From positions 1 through 54,881 of the forward strand of contig JAHJNW010000111.1 of NCBI GenBank assembly GCA_018820665.1: a stretch of 54,881 nucleotides of DNA, given 5' to 3'. The first letter of the stretch is position 1; each line of letters starts with the position of its first letter. The notes below the pieces were generated by a model. That model was not told where the DNA came from, made no database searches, and worked only from the letters and a program-made list of their open reading frames with translations. Shown here in pieces: positions 35,726 to 45,159 of the stretch. Made by a program: the position numbers and the translations under genes. Origin of the DNA: Alphaproteobacteria bacterium. GTDB lineage: Bacteria; Pseudomonadota; Alphaproteobacteria; Caulobacterales; Caulobacteraceae.

Positions 35726-36592
35726 ATGGCGGACGGTCCCGAACCCACCACAGAGCCGGCGGCGTTCACGGTCGTCGCACCCGCGACGCCGTCCCGGTTC
35801 GTGTTCGCCTCGCCCCATTCGGGACAGCACTATCCGGCCGACATGGCGGCGGCGGCGGGGCTGGAGGCTTCGAGCCTGCGCAGCGCCGAGGACGCCCTCG
35901 TCGACCGGCTCATCGCCCCCGGTCTGGAGCGCGGGGCGACGCTGCTGGTGGGCGGATGGGGCCGGGCCTATGTCGATCTGAACCGCGATCCGGAGGACCT
36001 CGATCCGGTCCTGGTCGAGGGGCTGGAGGGCCGGACGGCCTCGCCGCGGACCGCAGCCGGCTATGGCGTCGTACCGCGCCTGACCGGCGACGGCCGCCCG
36101 CTGTATGACCGGCGGCTGGGGCTGGAAGAGGTTCACGGCCGGCTGCGGCGGGTGCATGCGCCCTATCACGCCGCCCTCGACGGGTTGATGCAGGCCGCTT
36201 GGACCGCTCATGGCGAGGCGGTGCTGGTCGACTGGCATTCGATGCCGTCGCGGGCGACGCGGGGGGTCGGCGGCGCGCGCGGGCCGGATGTGGTGCTGGG
36301 CGACCGGCATGGCTCGTCGTGTTCGGCGGAGCTGACCCGAAGGCTGCGCAAGGCCTTCGAGGCCCTCGGCTGGCGGGTGGCGCTGAACCAGCCCTACTCG
36401 GGCGGCTGGACCACCCAGATCCAGGGGCGGCCGGCCGACGGCTTTCACGCGGTGCAGATCGAGCTGAACCGCGCCCTGTACCTCGATGAGGCGACGCTCG
36501 AGCCGGGCCCGGGCTGGTCGCGCTGCGCCAGCGGGGTACGCCGGGTGATCAATGATCTTCTGACCGGACCGCCGGGCTTCACCCGGACATAA
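35726..36592 (+). CDS. N-formylglutamate amidohydrolase
   Basis: 288 aa, soluble. FVFASPHSGQHYPADM near the start, the Asp/Arg-rich VGGWGRAYVDLNRDPEDLDP, DWHSMPSRATRG and VLGDRHGSSC are motifs of the N-formylglutamate amidohydrolase/HutG family. The reaction frees formate from N-formyl-L-glutamate, the end of one histidine degradation route, but other hut genes are absent here, so the true substrate may differ. Its stop codon overlaps the U-tract side of the small-RNA terminator on the other strand. Confidence 0.9.
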   Translation: MADGPEPTTEPAAFTVVAPATPSRFVFASPHSGQHYPADMAAAAGLEASSLRSAEDALVDRLIAPGLERGATLLVGGWGRAYVDLNRDPEDLDPVLVEGLEGRTASPRTAAGYGVVPRLTGDGRPLYDRRLGLEEVHGRLRRVHAPYHAALDGLMQAAWTAHGEAVLVDWHSMPSRATRGVGGARGPDVVLGDRHGSSCSAELTRRLRKAFEALGWRVALNQPYSGGWTTQIQGRPADGFHAVQIELNRALYLDEATLEPGPGWSRCASGVRRVINDLLTGPPGFTRT

Positions 36593-36617
36593 AAAAAGCC
36601 GCGCCCGAAGGCGCGGC
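36591..36617 (-). terminator. Intrinsic terminator of the small RNA
   Basis: Eight-pair stem GCCGCGCC/GGCGCGGC with a TTCG tetraloop and seven T on the minus strand. On the plus strand the same stem is followed by ATTAAAG, so it may weakly terminate the amidohydrolase gene too. Confidence 0.9.
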
Positions 36618-36671
36618 ATTAAAGTCTTTAGGGAGGAAACGCCCAGGAAGGGCATGACGCCCGGAGGCGTC
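36591..36671 (-). ncRNA. Predicted intergenic small RNA (~81 nt)
   Basis: Independent RNA on the minus strand: promoter TTGACG-N17-TAGCTT (36679-36707), predicted 5' end near 36671. Hairpin 1 is GACGCC-TCCG-GGCGTC (36656-36671). Hairpin 2 is AUGCCC-UUCCU-GGGCGU (36639-36655). A single-stranded UUUCCUCCC stretch (anti-Shine-Dalgarno-like) follows. The intrinsic terminator is GCCGCGCC-TTCG-GGCGCGGC plus seven T (36591-36617). No open frame of note. The C-rich loop and free CCUCC recall alphaproteobacterial trans-acting sRNAs that block ribosome binding. I do not recognise a named family. Confidence 0.7.
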
Positions 36672-36678
36672 GAAAATC

Positions 36679-36707
36679 AAGCTAGTGTGCGGTGCACAAA
36701 TCGTCAA
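36679..36707 (-). promoter_or_regulatory. Housekeeping promoter of the small RNA
   Basis: TTGACG (36702-36707) and TAGCTT (36679-36684), spacer exactly 17 bp, on the minus strand. No gene begins downstream, only the predicted sRNA. Confidence 0.65.
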
Positions 36708-36825
36708 CCCGATATTTCGCACCCGCGTTCACGCCGTGTAACGGCAAGCTTCTTCCGTATCGTGGTCAGGTAACCGGTTTCAACGGTGTATTTCACCTCG
36801 GGACGTGGGCGTGTGCGAAACAAGC

Positions 36826-37524
36826 TCACCGTTGGGTCAGGTGCGGCTCCAGCAGGCGGCGCGTGGCGCGCACGGCCCGCGCCGCCGGCGAACCGACCTG
36901 GCGCCAGACCAGCAGGCAGAAGACCACCGCCACGCCGAGGGCCAGCCAGTGCGGTCCGAACAACCAGGCCGAGGCCGCGAGGGCGAAATAATAGCCGCGC
37001 ACGCCCTGGCTGAAGGCGCTCAGCGCGGGATTGAGCAGATTGGCCGCCGCCTCGCCCAGCGCCACCCGATCCGCCTCCGTATGGACCTCGGGCGCGGCTC
37101 CGATCAGGGCGAGGGCGTAGTTGAGCTGGCGAATCGACCAGATGAAGTCCAGCAGGCCGCGAGCCAGACAGACCAGCACCAGGGCCAGCTTGGCCTCCAG
37201 CACCCGGACCGGCACGGCCTCGGCCCCGACCGAGGCGAATCCCTGCAGCGCCTGCTCGCCGCCGAACAGGACGCTGGCCACGGCGGCGATCAGCAGCAGA
37301 TTGGTCGAGGCGAAGAAGCCGCCGGAGTTGATGGTGTGGCCCATCAGCTGGCTGTCGACGATGCGCACCTCGCGGTGGGTCATGACCCGCATCCACGCCC
37401 GCCGGACGATGATCATGTCGTCGTTCAGGGAGCCGACGCGCCGCGCCAGCACCGCCAGCAGGGGCCCGTAGCCCAGCCAGCACAGGAAGAAGAGGCCCAG
37501 CGCCAGACCGTTCGAAATCGTCAT
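36826..37524 (-). CDS. DUF599 domain membrane protein
   Basis: 232 aa, about four helices: N-terminal LALGLFFLCWLGYGPLLAVLA, then a loop and further segments including LLLIAAVASVLFGGEQA, LVLVCLARGLLDFIWS and WLALGVAVVFCLLVW. SIRQLNYALALIG matches DUF599 (often seen as a conserved inner-membrane protein in alphaproteobacteria). Function unknown. Single gene; divergent from ppa. Confidence 0.85.
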   Translation of the reverse strand: MTISNGLALGLFFLCWLGYGPLLAVLARRVGSLNDDMIIVRRAWMRVMTHREVRIVDSQLMGHTINSGGFFASTNLLLIAAVASVLFGGEQALQGFASVGAEAVPVRVLEAKLALVLVCLARGLLDFIWSIRQLNYALALIGAAPEVHTEADRVALGEAAANLLNPALSAFSQGVRGYYFALAASAWLFGPHWLALGVAVVFCLLVWRQVGSPAARAVRATRRLLEPHLTQR

Positions 37525-37658
37525 GACCGCTCCTTTTCGCGCCCCGGCCCGTCGTGCCGCGTGGAACCGTTCAGGGCAAGTCCGCCTTGCTTCGGACGTG
37601 GCGCCAGCCTATCACGCCCGCCTCCCTGTATCGCACTGCACCATGGACGAGACCCGTC

Positions 37659-38216
37659 ATGAACATCGACGCCATCCCCGCCGGCCCCAACCCGCCCTGG
37701 GACGTCAATGTGATCATCGAGATCCCGCAGGGCGGCCTGCCGGTCAAATATGAGATGGACAAGGCCTCGGGCGCCCTGTTCGTCGACCGCTTCCTGCACA
37801 CGGCGATGTACTATCCGGGCAACTACGGCTTCATCCCGCACACCCTGTCGGACGACGGCGACCCCTGCGACGTGATCGTGCTGAACCCGACGCCGGTGGT
37901 GCCGGGCTGCATCATCCGCTCGCGTCCGATCGGCGTGCTGAAGATGGAAGACGAGGCCGGCGGCGACGAGAAGATCCTCGCCGTGCCGGTCGACAAACTG
38001 AACCCCTACTACACCGACATCGCCAGCTACCGGCAGCTGCCGGCCATCCTGGTCGAGCAGATCGAGCACTTCTTCACCCGCTACAAGGATCTGGAGAAGG
38101 GCAAGTCGGTCACGGTCAAGGGCTGGGGCGACGCCGGCGAGGCCGCCGAGCTGATCGCCATCGGCATGCGGGCGCATCAGGACAAGCTGAAGGCCAAGGC
38201 CGCCAACGCCGCCTGA
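37659..38216 (+). CDS. ppa: Inorganic pyrophosphatase (family I)
   Basis: 185 aa. [24 protein letters not shown] carries the DGDPCD metal-binding motif; [16 protein letters not shown] and [12 protein letters not shown] are further family I residues. It hydrolyses PPi to drive biosynthesis. Start ATG 37659 chosen because [18 protein letters not shown] is the usual family opening. Confidence 0.97.
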   Translation: MNIDAIPAGPNPPWDVNVIIEIPQGGLPVKYEMDKASGALFVDRFLHTAMYYPGNYGFIPHTLSDDGDPCDVIVLNPTPVVPGCIIRSRPIGVLKMEDEAGGDEKILAVPVDKLNPYYTDIASYRQLPAILVEQIEHFFTRYKDLEKGKSVTVKGWGDAGEAAELIAIGMRAHQDKLKAKAANAA

Positions 38217-38237
38217 CGCCGTCGCTGCGGGGCTGGA

Positions 38238-39413
<1,176 letters not shown>

Positions 39414-39609
39414 GGGAAAACCCGGGGAGAAGCCTTGGGGAGGGCCTGCATCTAGACCCATCAAGGCCCCGCCGCCAGAACCGCGGCGCGGCGGAGGGAT
39501 TGTGGCGCCCGCGCCGCAGCGCCCCGTTATCCTTGCCCGTTCAGGCGAAAGTCATCGATCCCGCCTAATATGCCGGGAACGATTGACGGCGCGGTCCCTT
39601 GAAAGGCCC

Positions 39610-40323
39610 ATGCTCATGCAGATGAAAAAACTGGCCCGGCACGTCTGCACGCCCGACGAGCTCGACATGGTCGAGCACTATCGCACGCCCGCGGAAAAGA
39701 CGGCCGATCTGGTCGTCCACGTCGTCGGCCTGACCCTGGCGGCGGTCGGCGGCATTGTGCTGGCGGTGCTGGCGGCGGTCTATTCCGGCATGGGCGCCGT
39801 CCTCGCCACGGCCGCCTACGCCCTGTGCCTGATCGCCATGCTGACGGCCTCGACCGTATACAACCAGACCCGCCCTTGCGCAGCGCGACCGATCCTGCGC
39901 CGGCTCGACGAGGCCGCCATCTTTCTGATGATCGCCGGCAGCTACACACCCTTCACGACGCAGAATTTCGAGGGCGCCTGGTCGATCGGCTTCACCCTTC
40001 TGGTCTGGACCGTGGCCCTGGGCGGCGTGTTCGCCAAACTGATCGCGCCGCGCATTTCGGACGCCTTCTGGAGCGCGGTCTACATCGGTTTCGGCTGGCT
40101 GGCCGTGCTGGCCCTCAAGCCGTTGATCGACACCGTCCACCCGATCGCCCTGGGCCTGCTGGTCGCCGGCGGCCTGATCTATACCGCCGGCGTGTTCGTT
40201 TTCATCAGTCCGCAAGTGAAGTTCCGCCGGGCCATCTGGCACGGCTTCGTGGTCACCGGCGCGATGACCCATTGGGCGGCCGTGCTGGTCGGCGTGGTTC
40301 TGGCGCCGGCGACGCTCGGCTAG
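39610..40323 (+). CDS. Haemolysin III / TrhA (PAQR) family membrane protein
   Basis: 237 aa. Seven hydrophobic segments. HYRTPAEKTADLVVHVVGLTLA at the start contains the family E/H motif, AAIFLMIAGSYTPFT the SYTPF signature, and RRAIWHGFVVTGAMTHWAAVL the C-terminal His pair. PAQR proteins are zinc-dependent hydrolase-like membrane proteins; bacterial members are linked to membrane fluidity. In-frame alternative starts at 39616 and 39622. Confidence 0.92.
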   Translation: MLMQMKKLARHVCTPDELDMVEHYRTPAEKTADLVVHVVGLTLAAVGGIVLAVLAAVYSGMGAVLATAAYALCLIAMLTASTVYNQTRPCAARPILRRLDEAAIFLMIAGSYTPFTTQNFEGAWSIGFTLLVWTVALGGVFAKLIAPRISDAFWSAVYIGFGWLAVLALKPLIDTVHPIALGLLVAGGLIYTAGVFVFISPQVKFRRAIWHGFVVTGAMTHWAAVLVGVVLAPATLG

Positions 40324-40380
40324 ACATTCCCGTCCGCAGCGCAGCATAGTGCCGCGTTGCAACAGGATCGGGGACCCAGC

Positions 40381-40989
40381 GTGGCCGACAAGAAGCCCGG
40401 CGTCGGCGATACCGTCGTCATCAAGAAATACGCCAACCGGCGGCTCTACAACACCGCCACCTCCGCCTATGTGACGCTTGAGGACCTCGCCCGTATGGTG
40501 CGCGAGGGCGTCGAATTCGTCGTCTATGACGCCAAGACCAACGACGACCTGACCCGCCAGATCCTGACCCAGATCATCTTCGAGGAAGAAAGCCGCGGCG
40601 AGGCCCTGCTGCCGGTCCAGTTCCTGCGCCAGCTGATCGGCTTCTACGGCGGCCAGATGCAGGGCGTGCTGCCCAGCTATCTGGAAATGTCGCTGGACAG
40701 CTTCAGCCGTCAGCAGGAGCAGATGCGCGGCCAGTTCTCCAAGGCGTTCGGCGCCGCGCCCGGGGCCGGCCTGCTGGACGAAGCGGTCAAGCGCAACATG
40801 GTCATGTTCGCTGAGGCCATGAAAATCTGGCCCGGCTTCAACGCCGCCGGTGCCGCGGGCGCCGCGCGCTCCGCCAGCCCGGCCCCGGAACAACCGCCCG
40901 CCGACCCCCTCGCCGAGATGCGGCGGCAGATGGACGAGATGCGGGCCCAGCTCGACAAGCTGTCCCGACCGCCCGGCAAGGACGACTGA
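40381..40989 (+). CDS. phaR: Polyhydroxyalkanoate synthesis regulator PhaR
   Basis: 202 aa from GTG 40381 (GGGGAC upstream); an earlier TTG at 40357 is rejected. The N-terminal VIKKYANRRLYNTATSAYVTLEDLARMV is the PHB/PHA accumulation regulator DNA-binding domain, followed by NDDLTRQILTQIIFEEESRGEALLP. It represses phasin genes and binds PHB granules. An in-tandem 116-aa gene starts 2 bp after. Confidence 0.95.
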   Translation: MADKKPGVGDTVVIKKYANRRLYNTATSAYVTLEDLARMVREGVEFVVYDAKTNDDLTRQILTQIIFEEESRGEALLPVQFLRQLIGFYGGQMQGVLPSYLEMSLDSFSRQQEQMRGQFSKAFGAAPGAGLLDEAVKRNMVMFAEAMKIWPGFNAAGAAGAARSASPAPEQPPADPLAEMRRQMDEMRAQLDKLSRPPGKDD

Positions 40990-40991
40990 CG

Positions 40992-41342
40992 ATGACCGAC
41001 GAGGTCCGCCCCGTCGGTCCCGTCCAGCGACGCGACGAGCGCCGCGAAAACGAGCGCCGGTCCGCCGAGCGCCGCGCCGGCTCCGCCTCGCGCGCGCTGG
41101 TTCCGGTCGACGTCCCCGCCGAACCTGCCGCCCCCCCGGCAAGACCTGCCCCGACGCCGCCCGGCGACATCTCGGCCGCCGCCTTCGCCGCCCAGGTGAT
41201 CGGCCAGACCGGCCAGCGGCGCGGGCTGAAGGGCGGCCCGCCGGTGCTGGACGCGGCCCGCTCGACCTATCTCGGAGCCAACTACGCCGGCGTGGCGGAG
41301 CGCCGGCCCAAACCCGGCAAGGCCACCGACACCGACGTCTGA
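40992..41342 (+). CDS. Conserved hypothetical protein coupled to phaR
   Basis: 116 aa, soluble, Arg/Glu/Ala/Pro-rich at the N-terminus (RRDERRENERRSAERR), with a compact C-terminal half: FAAQVIGQTGQRRGLKGGPPVLDAARSTYLGANYAGVAERRP. Starts 2 bp after the phaR stop, so it is an operon partner. This pairing looks conserved in Caulobacterales from memory. Function unknown. Confidence 0.75.
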   Translation: MTDEVRPVGPVQRRDERRENERRSAERRAGSASRALVPVDVPAEPAAPPARPAPTPPGDISAAAFAAQVIGQTGQRRGLKGGPPVLDAARSTYLGANYAGVAERRPKPGKATDTDV

Positions 41343-41402
41343 GCCTTGCGGCACGGTCCTTGCTGACGACAGGCGCAAACGCCTCCGTCCGGGACCACCG
41401 CC

Positions 41403-41471
41403 ATGCTGACCTTTCTCGCCCGCACCGTCGACGTCGCCGTCGTGGCCCTGATCTTCGTCGCCTTCAGCTGA
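41403..41471 (+). CDS. Possible 22-aa hydrophobic peptide
   Basis: ATG 41403 follows GGGACCACCGCC (about 8 bp spacing). MLTFLARTVDVAVVALIFVAFS is one transmembrane span with no charged end after R7/D10. It lies in the gap between the phaR operon and the riboswitch. Too short to judge by coding statistics. Confidence 0.3.
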   Translation: MLTFLARTVDVAVVALIFVAFS

Positions 41472-41511
41472 GCTTGCGCCCGGGTCGCGGCGGGGCTAAG
41501 CCCCGCCTCGT

Positions 41512-41686
41512 CATCGGGGAGTAGCCGCCCGCATCTCCAGCGGGGTTCGCGTCAACATACTTCCTCTTCCCGGAGAGGATGGCGCGCAGGGCCTTCGGGT
41601 CTCGGCAAGACCGCTGGCTTCGCAGGGTAGCTTCCACGCGGGGGCCCGGCTGCGAACGCCACAGGTCTGTCCGCCGACGCCCCCGC
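41512..41686 (+). promoter_or_regulatory. yybP-ykoY-type manganese riboswitch
   Basis: GGGGAGTAG (41517-41524 region) and, 27 bp later, CGTCAACATACTTCC are the two most conserved blocks of the yybP-ykoY Mn2+ riboswitch; a CCCC-rich 3' strand near 41680-41684 can close P1 with GGGG. It ends about 15 bp before a TMEM165/GDT1-family gene, a known class of riboswitch-controlled Mn exporters. Mn2+ should raise expression. Exact ends are approximate. Confidence 0.8.
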
Positions 41687-41699
41687 GCACGAAGATGTT

Positions 41700-42263
41700 T
41701 TGGACGCCTTCCTGATCTCGACCGGCCTCGTCTCCATCGCGGAGATCGGGGACAAGACCATGCTGCTGGCGATCATGCTGGCGGCCGCCTGGCGGCGACC
41801 GCTGCCGATCCTGCTCGGCATTCTGGTCGCCACCCTCGTCAATCACGCCTTCGCGGCCCTCGCCGGCACGGTGCTGGGCCATTTCATGGAGGGCGAATGG
41901 GTGCGCTGGGCCGTCGGCCTCGCCTTCCTTGGCTTCGCGGGCTGGGCCCTGATCCCGGACCGGTTCGAGGAGCGGCCCGACACCACCGAAAAGACCTTCT
42001 CCGGCGTCTTCTGGACCACCGCCGCGGCCTTCTTCATCATCGAGATGGGCGACAAGACCCAGGTGGCGACCGCCGTCCTCGCCGCCCAGTTCCAGTCCCT
42101 GCCGCTGGTGGTCGCCGGTTCGACCCTGGGCATGATGCTGGTCAACGGACCGGCCGTGCTGCTGGGCGAGGCCGCGGCCCGAAAACTGCCGCTGAAGTGG
42201 ATTCGGGCGGCGGCGGCGGCGGGTTTCGCGGCGACAGGGCTGTGGGTTCTGCTGGCGGGCTGA
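41700..42263 (+). CDS. TMEM165/GDT1 (UPF0016) family manganese exporter
   Basis: 187 aa from TTG 41700, with six membrane helices in two repeats. The family signature E-x-G-D-K-T occurs twice: AEIGDKTMLL (residues 14-23) and IEMGDKTQVA (second half). The proteins export Mn2+ (or Ca2+) using a proton or ion gradient; bacterial members protect against manganese excess. The yybP-ykoY element immediately upstream supports Mn as the substrate. Confidence 0.9.
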   Translation: MDAFLISTGLVSIAEIGDKTMLLAIMLAAAWRRPLPILLGILVATLVNHAFAALAGTVLGHFMEGEWVRWAVGLAFLGFAGWALIPDRFEERPDTTEKTFSGVFWTTAAAFFIIEMGDKTQVATAVLAAQFQSLPLVVAGSTLGMMLVNGPAVLLGEAAARKLPLKWIRAAAAAGFAATGLWVLLAG

Positions 42264-42300
42264 TATAGGGCGGCGGCCCCTCCCCTGCAGATTTTGACCG

Positions 42301-42663
42301 ATGTCCCGACTTCTCCGCCTGACCGCGGTCGCCATCCTGCTCGTGTCCCTGATCGCGATGATCGGACCGTTCGGCGGGGTCGAGGCCGCCAGCGGGGTCT
42401 GGGACAAGGGCGCCCATTTCGTCGTCTTCGGCCTGATCCTGTGGAGCTTCGGCATTCTGTTCCGCCGCCTGCCGAGGCTGATGGCGGCGGTGCTCGCCAT
42501 CTCGCTGGGCGGCGCGGTCGAGGTCGTTCAGGGGCTGGTGGGTCGGGACGCCAGCTGGGGAGACCTGCTGGCCGATGCGCTCGGGATCGCTACCGCTCTG
42601 CTGCTCTGGGCGACATGGCGCCGATTCCGGCCCCGAACCGCGCTGCAACCGCCCAGGTCCTGA
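42301..42663 (+). CDS. VanZ-like membrane protein
   Basis: 120 aa, three to four helices. WDKGAHFVVFGLILWSFG has the VanZ Asp-Lys-x-x-H motif, and VEVVQGLVGRDASWGDLLADALGIATALLLW the C-terminal E..Q...R..s..D...D..G block. VanZ relatives are small membrane proteins of unclear biochemical role (glycopeptide tolerance in some). It starts 37 bp after the exporter's stop, possibly co-transcribed. Confidence 0.85.
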   Translation: MSRLLRLTAVAILLVSLIAMIGPFGGVEAASGVWDKGAHFVVFGLILWSFGILFRRLPRLMAAVLAISLGGAVEVVQGLVGRDASWGDLLADALGIATALLLWATWRRFRPRTALQPPRS

Positions 42664-42827
42664 TCCGCCGCCCGGCTTGCGTCTCGCGATCAAGAGGAAG
42701 TGATCCGCGGGCCTGGGCGAGACGACCGGCCCCCGGACTAGGGGATTGCCCTCATATATGCAGCCCGGGTTTGTTTACCCTTTTGGCCGTACCACTTTCA
42801 CGGGATCGGGCCGGGAGGGTCTTGGGT

Positions 42828-45008
42828 TTGCGGGGTCGCTGGCGACTGTTCAGGCATGAAGCGGGCCGGGCTGCGGGCCCGCCTCCGTGGACCTATGTCC
42901 TGCTGTTCGTCCTGTCGCAGCTGATCGGCCACTGGAGCGTCTCGACGTTCAGTGCGGTCGTCGTCTGGCTGTCCAACGGCATCCTCGTGGCGGCCCTGCT
43001 GCAGCTGCATCGGCGGCCGGCCATCGCCGTCATCGCCGCCTGTCTGGCCATCAACCTCTTTTCGAACAGCGTTCGCGGCGATCCCGGCGTCTTTCTCTGG
43101 TTCAACGCCCTGCTGAATCTCGGCCTGGCGATGCTGGTCGCCGTCCTGACCCGCCGGTTCTGCGGCGCCGCCCTGGACATGCGCCGACCTGTCCGACTGA
43201 TGCAGTTCGCGGCGATCTGCGCCGTGTCTGTCGCGGTCGCCGCTGTCGCCGGAAGCCTGGTGGCGACCCTCGTGTTCCGGCCCTCATTCGCCGTCTGGCT
43301 GTTCATGGTCCAGTCGTTCTTCATTGTCGAGCTGACCGGCCTGCTGCTGGTGACGCCGGTGCTGTTGTTGTTCGCCCGGGGCCATCGGTTCGCGGGCACG
43401 GCTCCCGCCCGATGGCCCGAGTCCGCCGCACTGATGGCTCTGGTGTTCGCCGTCTCGACCCTGGTCTTCTGGCAGGGCGACTATCCGATCCTGTTCCTGA
43501 CCTTCCCGCCCATGCTGCTGATCGCCCTGCGCCTGTCGCCCGGCATGACCGCGGCCGCCCTGTTCGGCCTCGCCTTCGTCAGCGGCGTGGCCACCCTGAC
43601 CGGCCATGGGCCGATCCACCTCGCCCGCCTGGCCGACATCCCGAGCCTCGAGACGATTCCGCCGATGTTGCGCAAGCTCGGGATCTTCAACCTCTATCTG
43701 CTGATCATGGTCGCCACCGTCCTGCCCCTGTCGACGATCATGTCCGAGCGTCGCCGGCTGGAGGCGCGGTTGCGCGCCCGTACGGTGGCGGCGCAGGAGG
43801 CCCGGCGGTTCGCCGAACACGCGGCCGACGCCCGTTCGCGTTTTCTCGCCATGATGAGCCACGAGCTGCGCACGCCCCTGAACGGCGTCGCCGGTTTCGC
43901 CGACCTGCTGGCGGCGCGTCCCGGTCTCGACCTCGAGGCCGTGCGCCACGCGCGCCGCATCCGCGAATCCAGCGACGGCCTGCTGGTGCTGGTCGAGGAC
44001 ATTCTGGACTTCGCCAGCGGAGACACCGAACTGGCGCCCGAAGCGCTGGACCTCGCGGCCGTGGCGCGCGAGGCGACGGCCCCCAGCCGGGTCTCGGCCG
44101 ACGCCCGGGACATAGAGCTGACCATCGACGACCGGCTGCCGCCGCACGCGCGATTCATCTGCGACCGCCGCGCCCTGCGACAGGCCTTGCAGCCGTTGAT
44201 CGCCAACGCCATCAAATTCACGGTCGAGGGCGGCGTCTGCGTGCGGCTGGACCGGGCGGGGGACGGGGTGGTCATCCGCGTCTCCGACACGGGCTGCGGC
44301 ATCGCGCCGGACCATCACATCGAACTGTTCCAGGCCTTCTCCCAGGCGGACGCCTCCACCAGCCGGCTGCATAGCGGCGTCGGACTCGGCCTCGCCCTGG
44401 TCGCCCGCCATGTGCGTCGCCTCGGCGGCCGGGTGGAGCTGGACAGCCGGCCCGGCGAAGGGTCGACCTTCACCCTGCACCTGCCGCTGGAGCGGGCCCC
44501 CGACGCCCCGGTCGAGACCGTGGTTGAGGACGACGTCGAGGCCGCGGCCGCGTCGCCGGATGTCGTCCCAGCGGCGAGCCCTGCCCCTCCCCCCCGCGTA
44601 CTCGTCGTCGACGACCATCCCGTCAATCGCGAGGTCGCGAGGATCATGCTGCAGGCCTTCGGCTGCGAGGTCGTTGAGGCCCGCGACGGCTACGAAGCCC
44701 TGCAGGCGGCGTCCGATGAGGTCTTCGACCTGCTGCTGATGGATGTGCGGATGCCGGGCATGGACGGGCTTGAGACGACCCGTCGCGTCCGGTCGCTGCC
44801 CGACGGTCGGGGAGACGTCCCTATCGTCGCCATAACCGCCGACGCCATGCCCGGGGATGTCGTCCGCTGCCACGCCGCCGGCATGAACGCCCATCTGGCC
44901 AAGCCCGTCAGCCAGGCGGCGCTGTTCGCCGTCGTCTCGCGCGCCCTCTCCGGCGACCTGCCGCTGGCGGACGCGCTGGCGGACGCGCCGGCGGCGTCCG
45001 CGGCCTAG
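42828..45008 (+). CDS. Hybrid sensor histidine kinase with MASE1 sensor and receiver domain
   Basis: 726 aa from TTG 42828 (GGAGG 8 bp upstream; TTG 42822 is possible; the longer frame overlaps VanZ). Residues ~20-305 are an eight-helix MASE1-like sensor. HisKA has H345 in AMMSHELRTPLNG. HATPase shows the N-box LIANAIKF, G1 DTGCGIAP and G2 GVGLGLALV. A receiver follows with D639 in LLLMDVRMPGMDG, then AKPVSQAALF with the conserved Lys. It would autophosphorylate and pass the phosphate to D639; the output partner is unknown. Monocistronic; no regulator is adjacent. Confidence 0.92.
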   Translation: MRGRWRLFRHEAGRAAGPPPWTYVLLFVLSQLIGHWSVSTFSAVVVWLSNGILVAALLQLHRRPAIAVIAACLAINLFSNSVRGDPGVFLWFNALLNLGLAMLVAVLTRRFCGAALDMRRPVRLMQFAAICAVSVAVAAVAGSLVATLVFRPSFAVWLFMVQSFFIVELTGLLLVTPVLLLFARGHRFAGTAPARWPESAALMALVFAVSTLVFWQGDYPILFLTFPPMLLIALRLSPGMTAAALFGLAFVSGVATLTGHGPIHLARLADIPSLETIPPMLRKLGIFNLYLLIMVATVLPLSTIMSERRRLEARLRARTVAAQEARRFAEHAADARSRFLAMMSHELRTPLNGVAGFADLLAARPGLDLEAVRHARRIRESSDGLLVLVEDILDFASGDTELAPEALDLAAVAREATAPSRVSADARDIELTIDDRLPPHARFICDRRALRQALQPLIANAIKFTVEGGVCVRLDRAGDGVVIRVSDTGCGIAPDHHIELFQAFSQADASTSRLHSGVGLGLALVARHVRRLGGRVELDSRPGEGSTFTLHLPLERAPDAPVETVVEDDVEAAAASPDVVPAASPAPPPRVLVVDDHPVNREVARIMLQAFGCEVVEARDGYEALQAASDEVFDLLLMDVRMPGMDGLETTRRVRSLPDGRGDVPIVAITADAMPGDVVRCHAAGMNAHLAKPVSQAALFAVVSRALSGDLPLADALADAPAASAA

Positions 45009-45074
45009 CCGGTCCAGGCGCCCGCGAAGCCGAAGGGGGGTCCGACCCAACCACGGCCAGCCAACGCGCCTTGC

Positions 45075-45105
45075 ACTTTACATTTCAAAGTACTTCGCGT
45101 AAGAC
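45075..45105 (+). promoter_or_regulatory. Promoter with overlapping palindromic operator
   Basis: ACTTT-N7-AAAGT inverted repeat (45075-45091) overlaps a TTTACA (45077-45082) that is 17 bp from TAAGAC (45100-45105). The downstream pair encodes a membrane protein and a winged-helix regulator, so this is a plausible autoregulatory operator. Confidence 0.5.
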
Positions 45106-45159
45106 TGCTCCACGTTCGAAGCGCGGCCCTTCCGGCCGCCGATGACAGGGAACCCGCCG

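Noticed and set aside
36653..36825. A plus-strand open frame starting ATG after AGGAAGGGC
   Set aside because: It would run through the sRNA and its promoter, has no conserved-looking residues, and codon use is unlike the neighbours.
41489..41507. Eight-pair GGCGGGGC/GCCCCGCC hairpin as a rho-independent terminator
   Set aside because: No T-tract follows, so I treat it as a structural element next to the riboswitch, not as an intrinsic terminator.
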